Shown piece by piece: positions 17,508 to 25,264 of a DNA stretch of 64,000 nucleotides; within the stretch, counting starts at the first letter, position 1; each line of letters starts with the position of its first letter. This DNA comes from Streptomyces katrae (GTDB lineage: Bacteria; Actinomycetota; Actinomycetes; Streptomycetales; Streptomycetaceae): the NCBI RefSeq assembly GCF_002028425.1, contig NZ_CP020042.1, forward strand, positions 6,299,560 to 6,363,559, read 5' to 3'. The notes under the pieces were generated by a model. The model had not been told where the DNA came from. It made no database searches and worked only from the letters and a program-made list of their open reading frames with translations. The translations under genes and the position numbers were made by a program.

Positions 17508-18490
17508 GAGCCATTTCTAACACTGTCACCGGTTAGGGGAGCGTTGGCCGCCGCCGTGCGGTACGCGCGCGGGCTGCGTCCGAAGGCCGCCGCGAAGCGC
17601 TGGCGGAAGGTGACCTCGCTGGCGAACCCCGCCCGGCGGGCCACCTCGGGCACCGGGTGGTCGGTGCGCTCCAGGAGCTTGCGGGCCTCGTCCAGCCGGC
17701 GGCCCAGCAGCCATTGGTGGGGCGTGGTCCCGGTGGAGGCCGCGAAGTGCCGGGCGAAGGAGCGCGGGGACATCCCCGCCCAGCGGGCCAGCGTGGCCAC
17801 GTCCAGGGGCTCGTGCAGCCGGCGCAGGGCCTGCTGGCGCACGGCGGCCAGCGCCTCGGCGGTCCGGTCGGCGGCCGGGGTGGGCCGGTCCAGGTACTGG
17901 GCGTGGTCCCCGGCGCGGAACGGTCCCGTCACCATCGAACGGGCGATGGCGGCGGCGGCCTCCGCCCCGTGGGCCTCGCGCACCAGGTGCAGGCACAGGT
18001 CGATGCCCGAGGCGACCCCGGCGGAGGTCCACAGCCCGTCGTCCTCCACGAACAGCGGGGCCTCCTCCACCAGCACCGCGGGATGGCGGGCGGCCAGCTG
18101 CGGGGCCAGCCACCAGTGCGTCACCGCGCGCCGCCCGTCCAGCAGCCCCGCCTCGGCGAGGACGAACGCCCCCGCGCACAGCGCCGCCACCGCAGCGCCC
18201 CGGGCGTGCACCCGCCGCAGGGCCGCCAGTACCGGCTCGGGCGTCGGATCGCAAGGCTCCGCCAGCGCCGGCACCACGACCAGATCGGCCTCGTCGAGCC
18301 AGTCCAGTCCCCGGTCGGGGGCCAGGGTGAGCCCGCCGGGCAGGGCGATGGGCCCCGGCTCCAGCGCACAGCGGCGCAGCTCGAACGGGGGCACCCCGCT
18401 GCGGCTGCGGTCGGGCCCCCAGACCTCCGTGATGACGGCGAGGTCGAAGGCGCGGATCCCGGGCTGGGCGACGATCGCGACGCGGTGCAT
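17504..18490 (-). CDS. GlxA-family AraC transcriptional regulator
   Basis: A 328-residue GlxA/FtrA-type regulator: an N-terminal class I glutamine-amidotransferase-like (DJ-1/PfpI) domain (VAIVAQPGIRAFDLAVITEVWG ... GAAVAALCAGAFVLAEAGLLDGRRAVTHWW) with a nucleophile-elbow cysteine, then an AraC double HTH (about 220-320, TLARWAGMSPRSFARHFAASTGTTPHQWLLGRRLDEARKLLE). It is divergent from a cysteine hydrolase, a very common pairing, and translationally coupled to the membrane phosphatase downstream. A perfect palindrome at 18520-18542 in the divergent promoter is the probable operator. Confidence 0.92.
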   Translation of the reverse strand: MHRVAIVAQPGIRAFDLAVITEVWGPDRSRSGVPPFELRRCALEPGPIALPGGLTLAPDRGLDWLDEADLVVVPALAEPCDPTPEPVLAALRRVHARGAAVAALCAGAFVLAEAGLLDGRRAVTHWWLAPQLAARHPAVLVEEAPLFVEDDGLWTSAGVASGIDLCLHLVREAHGAEAAAAIARSMVTGPFRAGDHAQYLDRPTPAADRTAEALAAVRQQALRRLHEPLDVATLARWAGMSPRSFARHFAASTGTTPHQWLLGRRLDEARKLLERTDHPVPEVARRAGFASEVTFRQRFAAAFGRSPRAYRTAAANAPLTGDSVRNGS

Positions 18491-18519
18491 GCGGCCACTC
18501 TGCCAGAACCCCGCCTGGC

Positions 18520-18542
18520 GATCCTGCCAGTCTGGCAGGATC
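18520..18542. promoter_or_regulatory. Perfect 11-bp inverted repeat between AraC and hydrolase genes
   Basis: Arms GATCCTGCCAG and CTGGCAGGATC flank a single T. The site is 29 bp upstream of the AraC start and 61 bp upstream of the hydrolase start, and a further TGCCAG half-site lies at 18501-18506. It is the best operator candidate for the AraC regulator. Confidence 0.6.
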
Positions 18543-18591
18543 CCATCGTTTCGCGTCCCGGGTGCCCCTGGGGCGCCCGGCCCCCGCCCGA

Positions 18592-18597
18592 CATGAT
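18592..18597 (+). promoter_or_regulatory. -10 hexamer CATGAT of cysteine hydrolase
   Basis: CATGAT ends six bases before ATG 18604, consistent with leaderless transcription; no Shine-Dalgarno sequence is visible. Confidence 0.4.
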
Positions 18598-18603
18598 CGA
18601 GAC

Positions 18604-19200
18604 ATGACCGAGAACGCGATCGAGATCGCCCCCGACAGTGCCCTGATCGTCATCGACGTCCAGAAGGGCTTCGACGACGCCTCCTTCTGGGGCCCGCGCA
18701 ACAACCCGGCGGCGGAGGAGAACATCGCCGCCCTGATGGACGCCTGGCAGGAGTCCGGCCGCCCGCTGGTGCTGGTGCAGCACGCCTCCTCCCGGCCCGG
18801 CTCCGTCCTCGCCCCCGACCGGCCCGGGTACGCCTTCAAGGAGTTCGTCGCCGACCGGCTCGGCCAGGAGTCCCTGCTGGTCACCAAGACCGTCAACTCG
18901 TCCTTCTACGGCACCCCCGACCTGGCGGACTGGCTCACCGCCCGGGGCGTCCGCCAGCTGGTGGTCGTCGGGATCCAGACCAACATGTGCGTCGAGACCA
19001 CGGCCCGGATGGCCGGGAACCTCGGCTACGACGTAGTCGTCCCGCTGGACGCCACCCACACCTTCGACCTGGCGGGCCCCGCCGGCCTGTCCCTCACCGC
19101 CGACCAGCTCGCCGCGGCCACGGCCGTGAACCTCCAGGGCGGCGGCTTCGCCCGCGTGGTCACCACCGCCGAGGTCCTGGCGGCGGCGGAGCCCGCGTAG
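18604..19200 (+). CDS. Isochorismatase-like cysteine hydrolase
   Basis: A 198-residue hydrolase of the isochorismatase/nicotinamidase superfamily. The catalytic triad is complete: Asp18 (ALIVIDVQKGF), Lys95 (LLVTKTVNSSF) and Cys129 (GIQTNMCVETTARMA). Family members hydrolyse amides, ureas or enol ethers; the substrate is not readable. It is divergent from the GlxA-type AraC regulator, which probably controls it through the intervening palindrome. ATG 18604 is chosen; an in-frame upstream start at 18562 adds residues without family similarity and lies across the promoter. Confidence 0.92.
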   Translation: MTENAIEIAPDSALIVIDVQKGFDDASFWGPRNNPAAEENIAALMDAWQESGRPLVLVQHASSRPGSVLAPDRPGYAFKEFVADRLGQESLLVTKTVNSSFYGTPDLADWLTARGVRQLVVVGIQTNMCVETTARMAGNLGYDVVVPLDATHTFDLAGPAGLSLTADQLAAATAVNLQGGGFARVVTTAEVLAAAEPA

Positions 19201-19253
19201 CGGTGTCACCCCGTGCATTAGGGTCCGTCCGTACCAGTGCACCAGGGGGCGGG

Positions 19254-20660
19254 ATGACGGAGCGGCAGCAGGCGCCGTACGCGCGGATCGCGGCCGAACT
19301 GCGGGGGCGCATCGAGCGCGGGGAACTGCGTCCGGGGGACCGGGTGCCCTCCACCCGGGCCATCACCCAGCGGTGGGGCGTGGCCATGGCCACCGCGAGC
19401 AAGGTGCTGGCCACCCTCGGACAGGAGTGTCTGGTACGGGCGGTACCGGGCGTCGGCACGGTCGTCGCGGCCCGGCCCGCGACCGGCAGGGGCCGTCGCT
19501 CCGCCGCCGAGGACGACACGGCCCAGCGCGCCCGGATCGTCCGCGCGGCGGTCACCCTCGCGGACGCGGAGGGGCTGGCCGCCCTGACCATGCGGCGGCT
19601 CGGCGCGGAACTCGGGGTCTCCGCGATGTCCCTGTACCGGCACGTCAGCGGCGAGGAGCAGCTGGTGGTGCTGATGGCCGACGAGGTGTTCGCGCAGGAG
19701 CCCCTGCCGCTGCGGCCGCCACCGCACTGGCGGGACCGGCTGGAGCTGTCGGCGGCCCTCCAGTGGCGGCTGTACCGCGCCCACCCCTGGCTGGCGGGCG
19801 CCATGAACCTCAGCCGCCCCCTGCTGATCCCCCACGGCATCCGGCACATCGACTGGGCGCTCGCCGCCCTGGACGGCCTCGGCCTGGACGCCGCCGCCCG
19901 GATGCACGCCGCCGTGACGCTGTTCGGCTACGTCCGGGGCCACGCCGTGGACCTGGAGCCGGAGTCGGCGGCCGAGCGGGCCGGCGGGGTGAGCGGGGAG
20001 CAGTGGATGCGGGCCCAGGAGGACCGGCTGGCGGCGCTGGTGGACGGCGGCGCCTTCCCGGCCTTCGCGGGCGCCCGCGCCGGGGCCGCCCTCTCCCCGG
20101 AGTCCCTTTTCCGCTTCGGCCTGGCGGCCCTCCTGGACGGACTCGCCGCCCGGATCGCGGCCGTCCCCCGCAGACCCGCAGACCCCGCGCGGCCCCGGCT
20201 CCGGAGCCCCGGCACCCCGCAGCGATACCCCCGGGCACGGGCGAGGCCCGGTACCCCGCAGCGGGGTACCGGGCCTCGGGAGCCGTGGCCGGCCGGGACT
20301 CAGAGGACCTCGGCGGCGATGTTCTGCGCGACCTGCTCCAGCAGGGGACCGGCGTTCGGAATGGACTTCGCCGGGTCGGGCTCCAGGTCTGTCAGCGGGT
20401 ACGCCTTGCGGATGCCCGCCGCCTCCAGGGCCTCCTGGCCCAGCAGCAGCCGCCCGCACACCGCCACCACCGGCTTGCCGGCGGCCCGCGCCGCGGCCGC
20501 GACCCCGGCCGGGGCCTTGCCGTGCAGGGTCTGCTCGTCCAGGGAGCCCTCACCGGTGATCACCAGCGTGGCCCGCTCCAGCGCGGGGGCGAAACCGAGC
20601 ACCTCCAGCATCAGCTCGATGCCCGGCCGGAAGCTCGCGCCCAGCAGCAGCGCGCCGTAG
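19254..20660 (+). CDS. GntR-TetR fusion transcriptional regulator, run-on C-terminus
   Basis: An N-terminal GntR winged helix (YARIAAELRGRIERGELRPGDRVPSTRAITQRWGVAMATASKVLATL, residues 9-55) is fused to a TetR HTH (about 90-135, RAAVTLADAEGLAALTMRRLGAELGVSAMSLYRHV) and a TetR-type C-terminal ligand domain (about 140-305). Normal similarity ends near residue 305 (position about 20165), but the frame stays open to 20660, crossing a strong hairpin and 361 bases antisense to glycerate kinase. The tail is low-complexity and is probably not conserved. A frameshift or sequencing error near 20165, or loss of the stop codon, would explain it. The target is unknown; self-regulation through the GTGCAC-containing leader is possible. 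Confidence 0.8.
   Translation: MTERQQAPYARIAAELRGRIERGELRPGDRVPSTRAITQRWGVAMATASKVLATLGQECLVRAVPGVGTVVAARPATGRGRRSAAEDDTAQRARIVRAAVTLADAEGLAALTMRRLGAELGVSAMSLYRHVSGEEQLVVLMADEVFAQEPLPLRPPPHWRDRLELSAALQWRLYRAHPWLAGAMNLSRPLLIPHGIRHIDWALAALDGLGLDAAARMHAAVTLFGYVRGHAVDLEPESAAERAGGVSGEQWMRAQEDRLAALVDGGAFPAFAGARAGAALSPESLFRFGLAALLDGLAARIAAVPRRPADPARPRLRSPGTPQRYPRARARPGTPQRGTGPREPWPAGTQRTSAAMFCATCSSRGPAFGMDFAGSGSRSVSGYALRMPAASRASWPSSSRPHTATTGLPAARAAAATPAGALPCRVCSSREPSPVITSVARSSAGAKPSTSSISSMPGRKLAPSSSAP
20243..20277. terminator. Strong bidirectional hairpin downstream of glycerate kinase
   Basis: A perfect 15-bp stem (arms 20243-20257 and 20263-20277, GAGGCCCGGTACCCC and its complement) with a 5-nt loop. 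It lies 23 bp past the glycerate kinase stop and, abnormally, inside the open frame of the GntR-TetR gene, suggesting that gene should end before it. Confidence 0.8.
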
Positions 20661-21448
20661 CCGATGCCGCCCGCGCCGCCCGCGCCGGGGGAGGCGGCGA
20701 GCTCGGCGGCCTTGGGGCCGATCGCCTTCTCCAGCACCTGCGCGTAGTGGCCCAGCGCCGCGTCCAGGGTCGCCACGTCCTGCGGCGAGGCCCCCTTCTG
20801 CGGGCCGTACACCGCCGCGCAGCCCTTGGGGCCCGTCAGCGGGTTGTCCACGTCGCTGGCCAGCACGAAGTCCACGTCCGCGAACCGCGGGTCGACCCCG
20901 GACAGGTCCGCCGACGCCAGCGAGGCCAGCGCCCCGCCGCCCGGGCCCACCGGCTCGCCGTCCGCGTCCAGGAACACCGCGCCCAGCGCGGCGAGCATGC
21001 CCGCGCCGCCGTCGGTGGTGGCGCTGCCGCCCACGCCGAAGACGATCGAGCGCGCACCCGCGTCCAGCGCGGCCTTCAGCAGCTCGCCGGAGCCGTACGT
21101 GGTCGCCGTCAGCGCGGCGAAGGTGCCGGCGGGGAGCAGCTGGAGCCCGGAGGCCTCGGCCATTTCGACCACGGCGGTGCCGTCACGGAAGGCGAACGCG
21201 GCCGTGACCTGCTCGCCGACGGGACCGGTGACCCTGACCTCCCGGCGTTCGAACCCGGCCGCCACGGCGGCCGCGACCGTCCCGTCGCCGCCGTCCGCGA
21301 CGGGGAGGGTCTCGACCTCCACGCCGGGTACGGCCCTGCGAAGGCCGGCCGTCACCCGCTCCGCGACCTGAACGGCCGTGAGCGAGCCCTTGAATTTGTC
21401 CGCGGCGATGAGCACGCGCGCGGCCTCAGTTACTGCTCCGTCCGTCAC
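20300..21448 (-). CDS. glxK: Glycerate kinase (type II, GlxK family)
   Basis: A 382-residue glycerate kinase that phosphorylates D-glycerate with ATP, feeding glyoxylate/serine-derived carbon into glycolysis. Signatures: VLIAADKFKGSLTAVQVAERV at the N-terminus, LPVADGGDGTV (about 46-56), FGVGGSATTDGGAGML (about 130-145), LASDVDNPLTGPKGCAAVYGPQKGA and TGEGSLDEQTLHGKAP. Complete and full length. It may help assimilate glyoxylate produced by the ethylmalonyl-CoA pathway encoded 6 kb away, though they are not one operon. Start GTG 21448. Its 3' part is overlapped antisense by the run-on GntR-TetR frame. Confidence 0.93.
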   Translation of the reverse strand: MTDGAVTEAARVLIAADKFKGSLTAVQVAERVTAGLRRAVPGVEVETLPVADGGDGTVAAAVAAGFERREVRVTGPVGEQVTAAFAFRDGTAVVEMAEASGLQLLPAGTFAALTATTYGSGELLKAALDAGARSIVFGVGGSATTDGGAGMLAALGAVFLDADGEPVGPGGGALASLASADLSGVDPRFADVDFVLASDVDNPLTGPKGCAAVYGPQKGASPQDVATLDAALGHYAQVLEKAIGPKAAELAASPGAGGAGGIGYGALLLGASFRPGIELMLEVLGFAPALERATLVITGEGSLDEQTLHGKAPAGVAAAARAAGKPVVAVCGRLLLGQEALEAAGIRKAYPLTDLEPDPAKSIPNAGPLLEQVAQNIAAEVL

Positions 21449-21579
21449 CTTGCTAATCCCTTGCTATCGAACAGTGCAGTCGCGCCGCCATGAGCTTATC
21501 CGGAGGATCCTCCTATGCCCATGAGTGGCCTGGGCCACATGCGGCGCGCCATGGGCCTAAATACGGATATACGCCTGCA

Positions 21580-21585
21580 TAGTGT
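21580..21585 (+). promoter_or_regulatory. -10 hexamer TAGTGT before truncated BCCT gene
   Basis: TAGTGT ends six bases before ATG 21592, in a locally AT-rich stretch; it fits a leaderless promoter that has survived although the gene it serves is truncated. Confidence 0.4.
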
Positions 21586-21591
21586 GGCCAG

Positions 21592-22065
21592 ATGAGCGCG
21601 GAATCACTGGAGCAGGCACGTCCGGACGCCCCTGGCGCGGGGCCCGGCGGCGGCCCGCCGGACGACAGCCCCGACCGCATGGTCGTCACCGTCGGGGTGG
21701 CCGCCGTGCTGGCCGTGGTCGCCTGGGCGGCCCTCGGCAAGGGCTCCTTCGACGCCGCCTCGGGCTCCGCCCTGGCCTGGGTACTGGCCAACTTCGCCTG
21801 GCTCTTCGTGATCGCCGCCGACGTCTTCCTCGTCCTGTGCGTGGTCCTCGCCGTCAGCCGCTTCGGCCGCATCCGGCTCGGCGCCGACGACTCCGAACCC
21901 GAGTTCGGCAACCTCGCGTGGATCGCGATGATGTTCAGCGCCGGCATGGGCATCGGCCTGATGTTCTACGGGGTGGGCGAACCCCTCACCCACTACCTCG
22001 CCCCGCCCCCCGCCAGCGGCGCCGCCCCGCGCACCGGCGACGCGGCCCGCGCCGCCCTGGAGTGA
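21592..22065 (+). pseudogene. BCCT transporter, N-terminal remnant
   Basis: A 157-residue open frame matching only the start of the betaine/carnitine/choline transporter family: a first helix (RMVVTVGVAAVLAVVAWAALG), a second (ALAWVLANFAWLFVIAADVFLVLCVVLAV), then the family hallmark AWIAMMFSAGMGIGLMFYGVGEPLTHY. Full BCCT proteins have about 500-600 residues and 12 helices; this one stops in the loop after helix 3 (GDAARAALE*), followed at once by the Nudix promoter. A clean deletion of the remaining three quarters is the simplest reading. It cannot form a transport pore. The promoter and start appear intact, so a short membrane peptide may still be made. Confidence 0.8.
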
Positions 22066-22095
22066 ACCACCCGGTACGGGCCCGGGCGGGCCCGT

Positions 22096-22101
22096 TAGGG
22101 T
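22096..22101 (+). promoter_or_regulatory. -10 hexamer TAGGGT of Nudix gene
   Basis: TAGGGT ends six bases before GTG 22108 with no ribosome-binding site, a typical leaderless promoter arrangement. Confidence 0.55.
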
Positions 22102-22107
22102 GGCGGC

Positions 22108-22608
22108 GTGACCACCACGGATGACTACGCCACCTACATCGCCGGCCTGCCCCGGGTGCTGTCCGGCGCCGCCGCCCTCTTCCGCGACGAGCGGGGCCGC
22201 GTCCTGCTCGTGGAGCCCAACTACCGCGAGGGCTGGGCCCTGCCGGGCGGCACGATCGAATCCGACCGGGGCGAGTCCCCGCGTGCCGCGGCCCGCCGGG
22301 AGAGCGCCGAGGAGATCGGCCTCGACCTGCCGCTGGGCCGGCTCCTCGCCATCGACTGGAGCGTCGGCGCGGGCCGCCCGCCGCTGGTCGCCTACCTCTA
22401 CGACGGCGGAGTGCTCGACGCCGCCCAGCTGGACTCGATCACCCTCCAGGAGGAGGAACTGCTCTCCTGGAAGCTCGTCGAGCCCGCCGAACTGACCGCG
22501 TACCTCCTCGGACCGCTCGGTCCGCGCGTCCAGGAGGCCTGCCGGGTACTGGAGTCGGGCGAGGGCACCGTGGAACTGGAGAACGGCCGCCGCCCCCGGA
22601 GCACCTGA
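22108..22608 (+). CDS. Nudix hydrolase
   Basis: A 166-residue Nudix protein, hydrolysing a nucleoside diphosphate linked to some moiety. The Nudix box is recognisable in WALPGGTIESDRGESPRAAARRESAEEIGLDL (about residues 43-74), with the catalytic REXXEEXG intact but two extra residues (Asp-Arg) in the GG-to-GE loop relative to the canonical spacing. The rest fits the alpha-beta-alpha fold. The GTG start is leaderless by its TAGGGT spacing. No partner gene is evident; the substrate is unknown. Confidence 0.88.
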   Translation: MTTTDDYATYIAGLPRVLSGAAALFRDERGRVLLVEPNYREGWALPGGTIESDRGESPRAAARRESAEEIGLDLPLGRLLAIDWSVGAGRPPLVAYLYDGGVLDAAQLDSITLQEEELLSWKLVEPAELTAYLLGPLGPRVQEACRVLESGEGTVELENGRRPRST

Positions 22609-22651
22609 CGACGCCCGACGGCCGGCCTGTCCCGAACTCCTCCACCCAGGG

Positions 22652-22657
22652 CAGAAT
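22652..22657 (+). promoter_or_regulatory. -10-like hexamer CAGAAT
   Basis: CAGAAT ends six bases before ATG 22664, the same spacing as several other genes in the window. Confidence 0.35.
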
Positions 22658-22663
22658 CAACAG

Positions 22664-23092
22664 ATGATCACGATGTACGCCTGGCCGAGCACGGCCGACG
22701 GTCCCGACGCACTCCCCATGGTCCACTTCACCACCGAAGAGCAGTCGGGCGGCGAACTCTCCCCCGAGGGGATGCCGGTCTGGCTCTTCGACACCGCCAT
22801 CCGCGAGGGCGGCTGGGCCTCCTTCGAGGACTTCGAGGCCTGGTCCGCGCCCGCCGAGGGCTGGCAGGCCTTCTACCGCCGCGAGGACGACGTCCTCGCC
22901 GTCACCGGCCCCGGCCCCTGCGAGGGCTGGTACCAGGGCCGGCTCGGCGCCGACGACGAATGGGTGAAGGCCGCCGCGACCCAGCAGAGCGTGGTCCTGC
23001 TCGCCGCGCCGGTCCAGCACCCCTCGCTCTACGCCTACGCCGTCGAAGCGGGCGCGGGCTTCGCCCTCCTGGTCCCCCTGGCGGTGGTCTGA
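22664..23092 (+). CDS. Hypothetical protein, 142 aa
   Basis: I do not recognise a family. The protein is acidic, rich in Trp and Glu/Asp (IREGGWASFEDFEAWSAPAEGWQAFYRRED), with a hydrophobic C-terminal end (AGAGFALLVPLAVV) too short and late to be a clear membrane anchor. There is no signal peptide. Codon use is typical of its neighbours, and a CAGAAT hexamer six bases before ATG suggests a leaderless promoter, which supports it being a real gene. It ends four bases from the convergent ogt gene. Confidence 0.65.
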   Translation: MITMYAWPSTADGPDALPMVHFTTEEQSGGELSPEGMPVWLFDTAIREGGWASFEDFEAWSAPAEGWQAFYRREDDVLAVTGPGPCEGWYQGRLGADDEWVKAAATQQSVVLLAAPVQHPSLYAYAVEAGAGFALLVPLAVV

Positions 23093-23096
23093 GGCC

Positions 23097-23600
23097 CTAC
23101 CGGGCGCCGGCACCACGGCTCTCGAACTCCAGCAGCCGCACCTTGCGCTCGATCCCGCCGCCGTAGCCCGTCATCGAGCCGGAGGCGCCGATCACGCGGT
23201 GGCAGGGCACGATGATGCCCACCGGGTTCTTCCCGTTGGCCAGGCCCACCGCGCGGGAGGCGCCCGGCTTGCCGAGCTCCGCCGCCAGCCGCCCGTAGGA
23301 CCAGGTCTGTCCGTACGGGATCCGGACGAGCTGCTCCCAGACGCTGCGCTGGAACGCCGTCCCCTCCAGCTTCACCGGCACGGTGAACTCGGTCAGCTCC
23401 CCGGCGAAGTACGCGGCGAGCTGCCGCACCACCTCCGGGAACGGCTCCTCCTGCGCCGCGACCCGCTCGCCGAAGGACTCCTCCTCGGGGCGGTGGCGCT
23501 GGCCGGTCATGTACAGCCCGCTGAGGACCCCGTCGGTGGCGACCAGGGTGAGCGCCCCGTACGGGCTGTCCACGACGGTGTGCTGCCTGTTGCCGGTCAC
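23097..23600 (-). CDS. ogt: Methylated-DNA-protein-cysteine methyltransferase
   Basis: A 167-residue O6-alkylguanine-DNA alkyltransferase: a suicide enzyme that takes methyl groups from O6-methylguanine onto its own cysteine. The active site PCHRVIG (Cys133) and the HTH recognition segment YGQTWSYGRLAAELGKPGASRAVGLANGKNPV are complete. GTG at 23600 follows AAGGAG seven bases upstream. It overlaps the Ada/AlkA gene stop by four bases, so the two are an adaptive-response operon: one gene combines alkyl sensor and glycosylase, the other repairs O6 lesions. Confidence 0.95.
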   Translation of the reverse strand: MTGNRQHTVVDSPYGALTLVATDGVLSGLYMTGQRHRPEEESFGERVAAQEEPFPEVVRQLAAYFAGELTEFTVPVKLEGTAFQRSVWEQLVRIPYGQTWSYGRLAAELGKPGASRAVGLANGKNPVGIIVPCHRVIGASGSMTGYGGGIERKVRLLEFESRGAGAR

Positions 23601-25093
23601 GACTGTGCTCCTTCTCCTTCTGCGGGCATGCGGTTGATCGGGTGGCCGTCGGTCGCCCACAGGTACTGGACGGCGTAGGCGCGCCAGGGCCGCCAGCCGG
23701 CCGCCCGGGCGGTGAGCGCGGCGGGCGTGGACGGCAGCCCCAGCCCCTGGGCGGCCTTGCGGACCCCGAGGTCGGACGGCAGGAACGCGTCGGGGTCGCC
23801 CAGCGCCCGCATCGCGATGACCTCGGTGGTCCAGGGCCCGAAACCGGGCAGGGCGTTCAGCCGGGCCCGGGCGGCCTCCCAGTCGCTGTCGATGCCCAGC
23901 GGCAGCGAGCCGTCCGCGAGCGCCGCGACCAGGGTGGTGAGGGTGGTGCGGCGGCTGCGCGGCATCGACAGCGCCTCGGGGTCGAGCCCCGCCAGCGTCT
24001 CGGGGGAGGGAAACAGGTGGCTCAGCCCGCCCTGTGGATCCTCGACGGGCTCCCCGTACGCGCTCACCAGCCGGCCCGCGTGGGTCCGCGCGGCGGCGGT
24101 GGACACCTGCTGCCCCAGCACCGCCCGTACGGCGAACTCCGCCGCGTCGACGGTCCGGGGCACCCGCCGCCCGGGGGCCTTGTCCACGAGCGGGGCCAGC
24201 AGCGGGTCGGTGCGCAGCTGGTCGTCCACGGCCTCGGGGTCGGCGTCCAGGTCGAGCATCCACCGGCAGCGGCTGATGGCGATGGTCAGGTCCCGCAGGT
24301 CGGTCAGCGCGAGCCGGCAGCCGATGTGGTCGGGGCCGGGCGTGAGGGCGACGATGCCGGAACCGTGGGGGAGCCGCAGCGTCCGCCGGTAGGCCCCGTC
24401 ACGCCACTCCTCCACCCCGGGGACGGCGGTGGCGACGAGGTGCCCGAAGAGGTTGTCGGGGGTGAGCGGGGCCCGGTAGGGCAGCCGCAGGCTCAGGGTC
24501 CCGGGGACGCGGGGCTCCCGCCTCCCCGCCCGGGCGGCGCGGGCCCGCAGCTCGCCGGGGGTCAGGGCGAAGACCTCCCGGACCGTCTCGTTGAAGTTGC
24601 GGATGGAGGAGAACCCGGCGGCGAAGGCCACGTCGCCCATCGGGAGCTCGGAGGTCTCGATGAGCAGCCGGGCGGTCTGCGCGCGCTGGGCGCGGGCCAG
24701 GGCGAGGGGGCCGGCGCCGAGCTCGGCGTTCAGCTGCCGCTCGACCTGCCGGGCGGAGTATCCCAGGCGCGCGGCGAGCCCGGGGACCCCTTCGCGGTCC
24801 ACGACCCCGTCCTGGATCAGCCGCATCGCACGTGCGACGGCGTCGGCGCGGGCGTTCCACTCGGGCGACCCGGGACTGGTGTCGGGCCGGCACCGCTTGC
24901 AGGCCCGGTAGCCGGCCTGCTGGCAGGCGGCGGCACTGGGCAGGAAGCTCATGTTCTCGACCTTGGGCGGCACGGCCGGGCAGCTCGGCCGGCAGTAGAT
25001 GCCGGTCGTCCGGACCGCGGTAAAGAACCACCCGTCGAAACGGGCGTCCTTCGACTGCACGGCCCGCACACAGCGGTCGGTGTCGGTGTACAT
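23597..25093 (-). CDS. alkA: Ada-AraC-AlkA fusion: alkylation sensor/3-methyladenine glycosylase
   Basis: A 498-residue fusion. Residues 1-75 are the Ada zinc/methylphosphotriester domain with Cys34, Cys38, Cys65 and Cys68 (GIYCRPSC ... CKRC); residues about 85-180 are an AraC-type DNA-binding domain; the remainder is AlkA, an HhH-GPD 3-methyladenine DNA glycosylase (LPGFGPWTTEVIAMRALGDPDAFLPSDLGVRKA) with catalytic Asp441. Methylation of Cys34 would turn it into an activator of its own operon and the coupled ogt gene. A GATGCT hexamer lies six bases before the ATG. This domain fusion is known in actinobacteria; all key residues are present. Confidence 0.95.
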   Translation of the reverse strand: MYTDTDRCVRAVQSKDARFDGWFFTAVRTTGIYCRPSCPAVPPKVENMSFLPSAAACQQAGYRACKRCRPDTSPGSPEWNARADAVARAMRLIQDGVVDREGVPGLAARLGYSARQVERQLNAELGAGPLALARAQRAQTARLLIETSELPMGDVAFAAGFSSIRNFNETVREVFALTPGELRARAARAGRREPRVPGTLSLRLPYRAPLTPDNLFGHLVATAVPGVEEWRDGAYRRTLRLPHGSGIVALTPGPDHIGCRLALTDLRDLTIAISRCRWMLDLDADPEAVDDQLRTDPLLAPLVDKAPGRRVPRTVDAAEFAVRAVLGQQVSTAAARTHAGRLVSAYGEPVEDPQGGLSHLFPSPETLAGLDPEALSMPRSRRTTLTTLVAALADGSLPLGIDSDWEAARARLNALPGFGPWTTEVIAMRALGDPDAFLPSDLGVRKAAQGLGLPSTPAALTARAAGWRPWRAYAVQYLWATDGHPINRMPAEGEGAQS

Positions 25094-25264
25094 GGCTCCA
25101 GCATCCCGGCCGGCCGGGCGGCGGGCTGGCGGTTTTCCGACATCAAGGCTAACCGTCCCAGGGGGCGGGGGTGCGGGCTGCCGCTGCGCGGAGCGGTCCC
25201 CTACCCACCCTTCCACCGTTCCCGTCTCACTCGCCGCCGCGGCTCGAAACACGGCGCTACCGCG

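Noticed and set aside
18515..18545. AdpA binding site (TGGC-type) in the AraC/hydrolase promoter
   Set aside because: The bases after TGGC do not fit the TGGCSNGWWY consensus; the perfect palindrome is the stronger signal.
12723..18596. A nearly 2000-codon + strand frame shadowing both phosphatases and the AraC gene
   Set aside because: Arg/Pro-rich out-of-frame translation of real genes; third-position GC bias fits the recognised phosphatase frames instead.
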